Positions 8,034 through 16,067 of a DNA stretch of 64,000 nucleotides are shown in pieces (position 1 is the first letter of the stretch; every line of letters starts with the position of its first letter). This DNA is from Mucilaginibacter sp. 14171R-50. GTDB lineage: Bacteria; Bacteroidota; Bacteroidia; Sphingobacteriales; Sphingobacteriaceae. The stretch covers positions 2,108,001 through 2,172,000 of the forward strand of contig NZ_CP048115.1 of the NCBI RefSeq assembly GCF_010093045.1, written 5' to 3'. The notes below the pieces were generated by a model that was not told the origin of the DNA, ran no database searches, and saw only the letters and a program-made list of their open reading frames with translations. The position numbers and the translations under genes were made by a program.

Positions 8034-9263
8034 ATGCAATTAAAGAGCTTTACCTTAATCACATTCTTAATAGCCGGTTTATTTTTCACCGGCGCGTCGG
8101 CTCAGGTTTTAACGCAGGAAGATTCCCTTTCAGCAGGATTAATATATAAACAGCAGGCAACGGTTATATCCGGTTACGGCGAGGCCAAATATGGCATAGA
8201 TACCAAAAGAAAGAGCGCCGAAGCGAGACTGAAACGAGTAGTGCTGTTCCTGGGGCATAAATTCAATAATAAGATATCACTGTTTACCGAATTGGAGGTT
8301 GAAGACGCACTGGTAGCCAACGGTGGCACCGGGGCCGGCGAAATTGCGATGGAACAAGCTTTCCTGAAATTTAACCTGAACCCAAATACTTATTTGGTGG
8401 CCGGCTTGTTTGTGCCCCGCATAGGTTTTATTAACGAAAACCACCTGCCCACAACCTTTAACGGGGTTGACAGGCCCTTCCTTGAAGAACAAATTATTCC
8501 GTCTACCTGGCGCGAGATAGGCGTCGGTCTATACGGTCAGTTTACGCAGGTACCGGGCTTGAATTATAGCTTATCAGTAACCAACGGGTTAAACTCCGAA
8601 GGGTTTAACAGCACCACGGGCATAGGCGGCGGCAGGCAGTTGGGCCAGGCCGCCAATGGCTTAAACCTGGGGGTTAACGCGGCATTGTTATACTATGCGG
8701 GCGATTTCAGGGTGCAGGCATCGGGTTATATTGGCGGCTCTACTGCTAAAGAACAGCGTGTGGCCGATAGCCTTGAGCTCAACTCCGGTCCGTTTGGCAA
8801 CCCGGTATCATTAGGCGAGGTTAACGTACAGTACGCCAGATCGGGAATTACCGTGCGTGCAATAGGCACCATAGTAAATATCAAAAATGCCGATGCCATT
8901 AACCGCGCTTTTGCCAGCAATACCCCGCAAACCATGTACGGGGGCTATGCCGAAGTAGGGTACGACCTGCTATACCCTGCCAGCAAAGGCGAAAAGGCAT
9001 TTATCCTTTTTGGCCGGTACGAGTATTTGAATATGAACGCTAAAATACCATCAAACGGTATCGAAAATAAGGCTAGTGAAAAGCATTATATAGTTGGCGG
9101 CTTTACTTATAAGCCCATAAGGGGCATTGCTATTAAAGGCGACTACGTACGCCGCTTAACCGGCGAATTTAACCAGGCGCTTATTGTGACGCCTTTCCCG
9201 CAGCAGGTACCTTACTTTAAAAACAACGGGTTTATAAACTTAGGCGTAGCCTATAATTTTTAA
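8034..9263 (+). CDS. Phosphate-selective-porin-like outer-membrane beta-barrel protein
   Basis: The 409-residue product has a signal peptide (MQLKSFTLITFLIAGLFFTGASAQ) and a barrel that ends in an aromatic residue (GVAYNF), as outer-membrane barrels do. The pattern AEARLKRVVLFLGHKFNNKISLFTELEVEDA and the later FVPRIGFINENHLPTTFNGVDRP resembles porin O/P-type families of Bacteroidota. Its substrate is unknown. It is the first of four same-strand genes with gaps of 4 to 28 bases (Rieske, imelysin, di-haem oxidoreductase), so it may admit a metal or redox-active ligand to that system. Confidence 0.8.
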   Translation: MQLKSFTLITFLIAGLFFTGASAQVLTQEDSLSAGLIYKQQATVISGYGEAKYGIDTKRKSAEARLKRVVLFLGHKFNNKISLFTELEVEDALVANGGTGAGEIAMEQAFLKFNLNPNTYLVAGLFVPRIGFINENHLPTTFNGVDRPFLEEQIIPSTWREIGVGLYGQFTQVPGLNYSLSVTNGLNSEGFNSTTGIGGGRQLGQAANGLNLGVNAALLYYAGDFRVQASGYIGGSTAKEQRVADSLELNSGPFGNPVSLGEVNVQYARSGITVRAIGTIVNIKNADAINRAFASNTPQTMYGGYAEVGYDLLYPASKGEKAFILFGRYEYLNMNAKIPSNGIENKASEKHYIVGGFTYKPIRGIAIKGDYVRRLTGEFNQALIVTPFPQQVPYFKNNGFINLGVAYNF

Positions 9264-9267
9264 GTGT

Positions 9268-9693
9268 ATGAGCACCAGGAGAAGCTTTATTAAATCGGGA
9301 TGCGCGGCATGTATTTTAATGGGTGCGGGGATGTCTTTTTTAGAATCATGCTCAACCCCTTTGCCCATGATCAAGCTGGCAAGTACAACAGGCGGGCAAA
9401 TAGCGGTAGGCACGGATGCTTTTGCCAATAAAGGCAATATGTTGGTGGTGCGTAGTAAACAGTTGGAGTATGATATCCTGCTGATCAAAAATGCTGATGC
9501 TTATAAAGCGCTTTATTTAAGGTGCACGCACGAGGGCGTTGGCCTTACGCCCGCAGCCAACAAAATATTCTGCAGCGCCCATGGCAGCGTGTTCGACCTG
9601 GAAGGCAAGGTGGTTAAAGAGCCCGCCCTGCGCCCTTTAAAAACTTATCCAACCGAAGTTATCAATAATCAAATCATCATACATTTAAGTTAA
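9268..9693 (+). CDS. Rieske [2Fe-2S] protein with Tat signal
   Basis: The 141-residue product begins with a twin-arginine signal (STRRSFIKSGCAAC) and a possible lipobox (LESC, C28). The Rieske cluster ligands are present: C86-T-H88 and C102-S-A-H105-G. It is a single small Rieske domain rather than a full bc1 subunit, so it is likely a periplasmic or membrane-tethered electron carrier. It starts 4 bases after the porin stop and lies 5 bases before the imelysin gene, so it is translationally close to both. Electron exchange with the di-haem protein downstream is a plausible but unproven role. Confidence 0.9.
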   Translation: MSTRRSFIKSGCAACILMGAGMSFLESCSTPLPMIKLASTTGGQIAVGTDAFANKGNMLVVRSKQLEYDILLIKNADAYKALYLRCTHEGVGLTPAANKIFCSAHGSVFDLEGKVVKEPALRPLKTYPTEVINNQIIIHLS

Positions 9694-9698
9694 TACCT

Positions 9699-10763
9699 AT
9701 GAATACTTTTATCAAACGATCGCTCGCCGTGGTGTTGCCGTTAACGTTGCTTGGGTTATCATGCTCAAAAAATAATCCGGATAATAATGCTGATAACAGC
9801 ACTTTAAAAACAGAAGTGCTGGCCAATATATCTGCCAACGTTTGCGCTGCTTCATATGAAGATATGTATGCTAAAACACAGGAGCTGCAGGCCGCGGTAA
9901 CCGCGCTGAATATCACAACCAATGATGATAATTTAGCAACTGCCCGTGTTAAATGGAAAGCTATACGCACCACCTGGGAGCAAAGCGAGGCCTGGTTATT
10001 TGGCCCTGTTGAATCTGAGAACATTGACCCGCGCATTGATACCTGGCCCGTTGATTTTAACGCGCTTGAAACTATATTAAATAGCAACGATGTATTGAAT
10101 GAGGCTTACGTTGACGGCCTTGACGACGCATTAAAGGGCTTTCACCCGATAGAGTATTTATTGTGGGGACAGAACGGAGCCAAAACCGCTGCCCAGCTTA
10201 AGCCGCGCGAAAAAGATTTTTTGGCCGCGCTTACCCAAAACCTGGTAAAACTTTCAAAAGAAGTAAGGGATAACTGGACAAATGGTTATACCGCCCAGCT
10301 GGCTAACGCAGGGAAAGGTTCGGGCGAGTTTACCACACAGCAAGCCGCTTTTGTGCAAATAGCCGATGCAATGGCAGGTATATGCGGCGAAGTTGCCGAT
10401 TCAAAACTGAAGGAACCATTTGACGCGCAGGACCCTATGCTGGAAGAAAGCCCCTTCGCTAAAAACTCGATCACCGATTTTACAAATAATATAAAGGGTA
10501 TACTGGCTATTTACCAGGGGCGGTTTGCTGCCGATGGTAAGGGCATAGAAGACGTGGTTCGCGCCAATAATCTATCGTTAGATGCCGAGATAAAAAGCAA
10601 GCATGCTGCAGCAATTGCCGCGCTTGGCGCTATTGATAAGCCATTTGGCGAAGCGATAGTGTCAGAGCAGTCGAAAGTACAAAACGCGATGACCAAGATA
10701 ACAGAACTTGCCGAAGTGCTTGATAGCAAACTAAAGCCATTTTTGGTTCAGTACACTAAATAA
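9699..10763 (+). CDS. Imelysin-family lipoprotein
   Basis: The 354-residue product has a lipoprotein signal (lipobox LGLSC, C22) and the imelysin motif GxHxxE as GFHPIEYLLWG, with H149 and E152. Imelysin-like proteins (IrpA, EfeO-type, ICMP) are iron-regulated and proposed to bind iron, not to act as peptidases. A second helical bundle follows after residue 200. The partner genes on either side are a Rieske protein and a di-haem oxidoreductase. No iron-box operator was identified in the sequence, so iron regulation remains inference. Confidence 0.9.
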   Translation: MNTFIKRSLAVVLPLTLLGLSCSKNNPDNNADNSTLKTEVLANISANVCAASYEDMYAKTQELQAAVTALNITTNDDNLATARVKWKAIRTTWEQSEAWLFGPVESENIDPRIDTWPVDFNALETILNSNDVLNEAYVDGLDDALKGFHPIEYLLWGQNGAKTAAQLKPREKDFLAALTQNLVKLSKEVRDNWTNGYTAQLANAGKGSGEFTTQQAAFVQIADAMAGICGEVADSKLKEPFDAQDPMLEESPFAKNSITDFTNNIKGILAIYQGRFAADGKGIEDVVRANNLSLDAEIKSKHAAAIAALGAIDKPFGEAIVSEQSKVQNAMTKITELAEVLDSKLKPFLVQYTK

Positions 10764-10791
10764 CAACATACCCCGCGCGAACATACCCGAC

Positions 10792-12186
10792 ATGAGAAAA
10801 ACTACTATTGCTATATTATTTATCCTGGCCACTATGGTTGCTTTGCAGGTAGCGTGCCGGAAAGCTGATAGCGTATCGCCAGATGATAACCCCGATAGCG
10901 AGTGGTTAAGCGGCGGCAGCCAAACTGCTTTTGACGAGGGCGGCGGGGCTTTTTCGCATGCCTTTGCAACGCTGCCGGCAAATCTGCTGCGGGTGCATGA
11001 AATTGGCGACGGGCAATTCAACGCTACTTTTGTTTCGGCGCCGGCGCCGTTAAACCCGGGGTTAGGGCCTATATTTAATAATGTAGCCTGCAGCTCGTGC
11101 CACGTATCCGACGGGCGCGGTAAGGTGCCCGGGCTGGGCGAATCAGCGGCCAATATGCTGTTCAGACTAAGCATCCCCGGCGAAGGCGAGCACGGCAACC
11201 CCGTGCCGGTGCCCGGCTATGGAGATCAGCTGCAAACCCGCGCCCTGCTCGGTAAAACACGCGAAGGCGATATAGCCATCACCTATACCGAAACTACCTA
11301 CAAGTTTGCGGATGGCGCAACTTATAAGCTACGCGCGCCAACTTATACTTTTACAGCTTTGTACACCGCCATGCCAGGTAATGTAATGCTATCGCCGCGG
11401 GTTGCAGCGCCTGTATTTGGGCTTGGGCTTTTAGAGGCTATTACAGACGGCACTATTTTGGCGAATGCCGATCCTGATGATGCCGACGGCGATGGTATAA
11501 GCGGTAAAGCCAACATGGTTTGGGATGTGCTAAAAAATAAAAAGGTATTAGGGCGTTTTGGGTGGAAGGCAAACCAGCCAAGTTTGTTGCAGCAGGTAGC
11601 CGCGGCCTATAACGGCGATATCGGTATCACCAATTCGCTGTTTCCGAAAGAGAGCAGTGAAGGCCAGACCCAATTTGACAGCGACCCTAATAGTAAATCA
11701 TACGAGTTAACCGATAGCCTGCTGCATAGTGTGCAGTTTTACGTGCGTACGCTTTCGGTCCCGGCACGCCGTAACGCCGCTGATAACAAAGTTATAGCAG
11801 GCAAGGGCTTGTTCAGATCGGCCGGGTGTATAAAATGCCACAAGGCCGATATACGCACCGGCGTTGATGTAAGCCTGCCGCAGGTAAGCAATCAATTGAT
11901 ACATCCTTATACCGACCTGCTTTTGCATGATATGGGTGCGGGGCTTGCTGATAACCGCCCCGATTTTATGGCAAGCGGCACCGAGTGGCGTACGGCCCCG
12001 CTATGGGGCATAGGCCTCACCCAAAAGGTGAACGGCCATACCAACTTTTTACACGATGGCCGCGCACGTAACATAATTGAAGCCATTATGTGGCATGGCG
12101 GCGAGGCGGCATCGGCAAAAAATAAGGTAAATAATATGTCGAAAACAGAGCGCGACGCGCTGGTGGCGTTTGTCGAATCGCTATAA
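10792..12186 (+). CDS. Di-haem oxidoreductase (DHOR/DUF1111) lipoprotein
   Basis: The 464-residue product has a lipoprotein signal (ALQVAC, C22) and two haem c sites, C100-S-S-C-H104 and a later CIKCH near residue 350. The region GKANMVWDVLKNKKVLGRFGWKANQPSLLQQ and the ending GGEAASAKNKVNNMSKTERDALVAFVESL are typical of the DHOR family, related to MauG and di-haem peroxidases. Such genes often neighbour imelysin genes. It is the last gene of the operon and is followed by a strong terminator. Confidence 0.9.
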   Translation: MRKTTIAILFILATMVALQVACRKADSVSPDDNPDSEWLSGGSQTAFDEGGGAFSHAFATLPANLLRVHEIGDGQFNATFVSAPAPLNPGLGPIFNNVACSSCHVSDGRGKVPGLGESAANMLFRLSIPGEGEHGNPVPVPGYGDQLQTRALLGKTREGDIAITYTETTYKFADGATYKLRAPTYTFTALYTAMPGNVMLSPRVAAPVFGLGLLEAITDGTILANADPDDADGDGISGKANMVWDVLKNKKVLGRFGWKANQPSLLQQVAAAYNGDIGITNSLFPKESSEGQTQFDSDPNSKSYELTDSLLHSVQFYVRTLSVPARRNAADNKVIAGKGLFRSAGCIKCHKADIRTGVDVSLPQVSNQLIHPYTDLLLHDMGAGLADNRPDFMASGTEWRTAPLWGIGLTQKVNGHTNFLHDGRARNIIEAIMWHGGEAASAKNKVNNMSKTERDALVAFVESL

Positions 12187-12207
12187 TTGTATAAAACCCA
12201 TTATAAA

Positions 12208-12240
12208 AAGCTCTTAACATTTTGTTAAGGGCTTTTTTTT
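12208..12240 (+). terminator. Rho-independent terminator after the imelysin/di-haem operon
   Basis: The arms AAGCTCTTAAC (12208-12218) and GTTAAGGGCTT (12224-12234) form an 11-base stem with a 5-base loop, followed by eight T. Confidence 0.9.
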
Positions 12241-12282
12241 AGCGTATTATTGTCTATCGTACATTTATAACCAATTATTAAC

Positions 12283-14475
12283 GTGAGACGCAAAAATTAC
12301 CTGTTAACCGCATGCCTTATTGCGGCTGCCTTATTCGCAAATGCACAAGTTGTCACTATCCCCGTAGAAACGCAGCATAATGCACTGGTGCTGCAAACAG
12401 ATGCTCAAAAAAACCTGAAGATGGTTTATTTTGGCACCAGGCTGAGTAATGCCCGTGAGTATAGCACTATCCAAAAAATGTACAAACCCAACGACGATTC
12501 GGGGATATTGGACGATGCTTATACGCCATCCGGATCGGCAAACCTGGCCGAGCCTGCTATAACGGTTACCCATGCCGATGGAAACAAATCCCTCGATCTG
12601 CATTATGTAAGCCACAGCGTAAATAAACTGAACGACAACGTTTCGTTGTTAACCGTTACCCTTAAAGACCCCGCTTATCCATTTGAAGTAAAACTGTACT
12701 ATAAAACCTATTTTAACGAGGATGTTACCGAACAATGGTCGGTAATTGAGCATCATGAGAAAGGCGTAGTTACCCTGAATAAGTTCGCGTCGGCAAACCT
12801 TAATTTTAAGGCGGATAGCTACTGGCTAAAACAGTATCACGGCAATTGGGCTACCGAAATGAAACCCGAAGAAAGCAAATTAACCCACGGTATTAAAACC
12901 ATCGACAGCAAACTGGGAACCCGCGCCAACCTATACGAGCCATCTACCTTTATTATAAGCATGGATAAACCCGCTGCCGAGGATGAAGGAAAGGTGCTGT
13001 TAGGGTCGTTAGAATGGTCTGGCAATTTCAGGGTAGATTTTGAGCTGAGCCCCGAGCCATCAAATTATTTGCGACTGATAGCGGGCATAAACAATGCCGC
13101 AGCCGAGTACCATTTAAAACCGGGTGAAGAATTTGCAACTCCCGCGCTGGTTTATACCTTCAGCGACCATGGCACAGGCGATGCCAGCCGCAAAATGCAC
13201 CGCTGGGCACGCAAATACAAAATTGTTGATGGCCAGGGCAGCAGGCTTACCCTACTGAACAACTGGGAATCGACCTACTTTGATTTTAACGAACCTAAGC
13301 TGGCCCAGTTAATTAAGGATACAAAAAAGCTTGGTGTAGATATGTTTTTACTTGACGATGGCTGGTTTGGCAACAATCACCCGCGTAATGGCGATACCGC
13401 CGGCCTGGGCGACTGGCAGCCGAACAGATTGAAATTACCAAACGGCATAGCGCCACTTATTAAAGAGGCGCAGGCCAACGGTGTAAAGTTCGGGATCTGG
13501 ATAGAACCAGAAATGGTTAACCCAGCCAGCGATCTTTACAAAGCACACCCGGATTGGGTGATCAAAGAGAGCGGCCGGCCCGAAAAATATTTTCGCAACC
13601 AGCTGGTACTTGATCTGACCAACCCTAAGGTGCAGGATTTCGTTTTTGGAATAGTTGATAACCTGTTTACCAAAAACCCCGATCTGGCGTATCTGAAATG
13701 GGATTGTAACGCGGTTATTTATAACGCGCATTCGCAATATTTAAAAGGCAATCAATCGCACCTGTACACCGATTATGTGCGTGGGTTGTATAAAGTGCTG
13801 GATAGGGTACGGGCCAAATATCCTAAAGTACCGCTGATGCTATGCTCGGGCGGGGGCGGCCGTGTTGATTACGGCGCGCTGAAATACTTTACCGAGTACT
13901 GGCCAAGCGATAATACCGACCCGCTTGAAAGGGTATTTATCCAGTGGGAATATTCATATTTTTTCCCGGCTATTGCCAGCTCAAACCACGTTACCGACTG
14001 GGGTAAACAGCCAATCAAATACAAAGTCGATGTTGCCATGATGGGTAAAATGGGCTTCGATATTGTGGTAAGCAAGCTTAATGAGCACGAACTGGCTTTT
14101 TGCCACGAAGCAATAAACAACTATAATAACCTTAAAGATATTATTTGGCACGGAGATCAATACCGCCTGCAAAGCCCGTGGGGCAACGATGTGGCATCGC
14201 TGATGTATGTGAATAGTGCACGGTCAAAAGCAGTGGTATTTAATTACCTGGTGAATAACAGGTATAATTCGGGCAGCAAGGCGCCCATCCGTTTTAAGGG
14301 GCTCGATCCGCAGAAAAAATACTCGGTTAAGGAGACCAACTTATACCCGGGCACCGGCTCTGTTTTGGAAGGCAACCTTGTTTACCAGGGCGACTTTTTA
14401 ATGAATGTTGGTATCAACCCCGAAGTAAGCAGTTACCATACCAGTGTAGTGATACAACTGGATGAAGTGAATTGA
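12283..14475 (+). CDS. GH36 alpha-galactosidase / alpha-N-acetylgalactosaminidase
   Basis: The 730-residue exported enzyme has a signal peptide (MRRKNYLLTACLIAAALFANAQ), an N-terminal beta-supersandwich, a TIM barrel and a C-terminal beta domain, the normal GH36 layout and length. The nucleophile is D474 in YLKWDCN and the acid/base D543 in WPSDNTDP. The motif DDGWFG (near residue 362) lines the active site. GH36 removes terminal alpha-linked galactose, and some members remove alpha-GalNAc. Specificity cannot be read from these motifs. The start is GTG, chosen because it gives a complete signal peptide. It precedes the LacI gene and belongs to the utilisation locus. Confidence 0.9.
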   Translation: MRRKNYLLTACLIAAALFANAQVVTIPVETQHNALVLQTDAQKNLKMVYFGTRLSNAREYSTIQKMYKPNDDSGILDDAYTPSGSANLAEPAITVTHADGNKSLDLHYVSHSVNKLNDNVSLLTVTLKDPAYPFEVKLYYKTYFNEDVTEQWSVIEHHEKGVVTLNKFASANLNFKADSYWLKQYHGNWATEMKPEESKLTHGIKTIDSKLGTRANLYEPSTFIISMDKPAAEDEGKVLLGSLEWSGNFRVDFELSPEPSNYLRLIAGINNAAAEYHLKPGEEFATPALVYTFSDHGTGDASRKMHRWARKYKIVDGQGSRLTLLNNWESTYFDFNEPKLAQLIKDTKKLGVDMFLLDDGWFGNNHPRNGDTAGLGDWQPNRLKLPNGIAPLIKEAQANGVKFGIWIEPEMVNPASDLYKAHPDWVIKESGRPEKYFRNQLVLDLTNPKVQDFVFGIVDNLFTKNPDLAYLKWDCNAVIYNAHSQYLKGNQSHLYTDYVRGLYKVLDRVRAKYPKVPLMLCSGGGGRVDYGALKYFTEYWPSDNTDPLERVFIQWEYSYFFPAIASSNHVTDWGKQPIKYKVDVAMMGKMGFDIVVSKLNEHELAFCHEAINNYNNLKDIIWHGDQYRLQSPWGNDVASLMYVNSARSKAVVFNYLVNNRYNSGSKAPIRFKGLDPQKKYSVKETNLYPGTGSVLEGNLVYQGDFLMNVGINPEVSSYHTSVVIQLDEVN

Positions 14476-14529
14476 TATCGACATAGCTTAATAGTCGGGC
14501 ATGTTTAAGCGAATAGGGTTACAGCGTTT

Positions 14530-14570
14530 ACGTTCGGCGCACGTGAACACCGTGAACATTCATGAACACC
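14530..14570. repeat. Dispersed 41-base GTGAACA repeat, copy 1
   Basis: This stretch begins ACGTTCGGCGCACGTGAACA and matches the reverse complement of 51067-51107 at 38 of 41 positions. Inside it the unit GTGAACA(CC) recurs. It sits between GH36 and the LacI gene. Confidence 0.85.
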
Positions 14571-14768
14571 TGATTATCAGTAATATGCGATTTTAAGGGT
14601 TTTGCCTTTTTTATGAATAGCGGGCTTGCAGCATGCCAGGGCCATTACTATTTAAGGTAATTGCGTAAGGGCCAACTGTATTGTACTATTGTTGCGGCAG
14701 CCAAATTGTTAGGTTTACAATTAATATAGTATTTTAGCTATCTGAGAATTGCCCGCAACAGCATATAA

Positions 14769-15803
14769 ATGTCAAGGAATAACTTACCTACTATTAAAGA
14801 GATAGCCAAGCGGCTTAATGTATCGGCGTCCACCGTATCGCGGGCCCTGCACGATCATCCCAGCATTGGTTTGGTAACCACAATGCGGGTACATAAGGTT
14901 GCCAAAGAACTTGGCTACGAAGCCAATAAAATGGCCATCTACTTTAAAGAGCGGAAAACCTATACCATAGGTGTTATCATCCCCGACCTGTCTGAGCCGT
15001 TTTTTTCGGCGGCGCTAACCGGGGTAGAGGATGCCGCCGAAGCGAGCAATTACAACGTGATCATCGGGCAATCGCTTGATAATTTTGAGCGGGAGAAGAA
15101 GATAGTAGAGAATATGAAAGACCACCGGGTAGATGGCGTGCTGGTATCGCTTACCAAGGAAACATCTACCTACGACCACTTCGACAGCCTGAAAAAATAT
15201 AACATCCCCGTAGTTTTCTTTGACAGGGTGCCCAGCCGCAAGGATATCAATTATGTAGCCTGTAACCTTGTTTCGGGCATGCTGCAGGCCATAACCAAAC
15301 TGGTGAACATTGGCCACACCCGTATCGGCCTTATCAACGGCCCCGCAAAACTATCGGCCACGCTGCAGCGCTTAGAGATATACATCCGTTGCTTAAAAGA
15401 GAACAACCTGCCGGTAGATCAGGAGATTATTGTATCAACAACCCTGGCTAAGGCCGATAATCTGAAGGCCATAAACAAGCTGATAGAACTGGAAGAGCGG
15501 CCAACTGCTGTTATTGTATTTAACGATTATGTGTTACTTGATTGCATTGCTGCCGTTAAATCCGAAGGGCTGGTGGTGAATAAGGATATCAGCTTCATCA
15601 GCTTTGCCAACCTGCCCATCTGGGAGTATATGGATAGCGTGCCACTGGCCTCGATAGAGCAGTTTGCCTACAAGCAATCGTCAATGGCGGCAGGCTTTCT
15701 TTTCGAGCTGATCAACAATGCCGCAAAACCCAATGCCCCCGAACTGCCGCTGCTTCAGCACATCATCGATTCGGAGATGGTGGATTATATGCCCGCCAAA
15801 TAA
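14769..15803 (+). CDS. LacI-family transcriptional regulator
   Basis: The 344-residue product starts with a LacI helix-turn-helix and hinge (TIKEIAKRLNVSASTVSRALHDHPSIG, residues 7-33), followed by a periplasmic-binding-protein-like effector domain (TIGVIIPDLSEPFFSAALTGVE from residue 66). The ligand is probably a sugar released by the locus. Three LacI-type palindromes lie just downstream, upstream of susC, and are its likely targets. A TTGCGTAA half-site at 14661-14668 lies before its own start, which could mean autoregulation. Confidence 0.93.
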   Translation: MSRNNLPTIKEIAKRLNVSASTVSRALHDHPSIGLVTTMRVHKVAKELGYEANKMAIYFKERKTYTIGVIIPDLSEPFFSAALTGVEDAAEASNYNVIIGQSLDNFEREKKIVENMKDHRVDGVLVSLTKETSTYDHFDSLKKYNIPVVFFDRVPSRKDINYVACNLVSGMLQAITKLVNIGHTRIGLINGPAKLSATLQRLEIYIRCLKENNLPVDQEIIVSTTLAKADNLKAINKLIELEERPTAVIVFNDYVLLDCIAAVKSEGLVVNKDISFISFANLPIWEYMDSVPLASIEQFAYKQSSMAAGFLFELINNAAKPNAPELPLLQHIIDSEMVDYMPAK

Positions 15804-15894
15804 TTGTCTCTTCTTTTCAATCATCGCACACTTTAGTGGCGTTTTGCGGCAAATAATGCCAATAATAATCTGCTAATCAGTAAATAAGTAAATT

Positions 15895-15914
15895 TTACGC
15901 AAACGGTTGCGTAA
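15895..15914 (+). promoter_or_regulatory. LacI-type operator 1
   Basis: TTACGCAAACGGTTGCGTAA is a 20-base palindrome with a single mismatched pair and the central CG typical of LacI-family sites. It is centred at 15904.5. Confidence 0.8.
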
Positions 15915-15920
15915 AAATAG

Positions 15921-15937
15921 AACAAACGTTTGCGTAA
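15921..15937 (+). promoter_or_regulatory. LacI-type operator 2
   Basis: The core CAAACGTTTG (15923-15932) is a perfect 10-base palindrome, extended on the right by CGTAA as in the other two sites. The centre is 23 bases from site 1. Confidence 0.75.
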
Positions 15938-15940
15938 ACT

Positions 15941-15958
15941 ATGCAACCGTTTGCGTAA
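15941..15958 (+). promoter_or_regulatory. LacI-type operator 3
   Basis: GCAACCGTTTGC (15943-15954) with the flanking GTAA has one mismatched pair. It is centred 21 bases from site 2, so the sites lie near the same face of the helix, about 110 bases before the susC start. Confidence 0.75.
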
Positions 15959-16067
15959 TGCTGTTTTGGTTTTGGCTGAAAGGGTCGGCCTTTCGTTAAC
16001 AACAATTTTACATCACTTTTACGATAACCAAATAAATAAGCAAAAACTATAAACTAATTCACATAAT

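Noticed and set aside
14530-14570. CRISPR-like array from the GTGAACA units
   Set aside because: Units are only a few bases and there are no equal-sized unique spacers and no cas genes.
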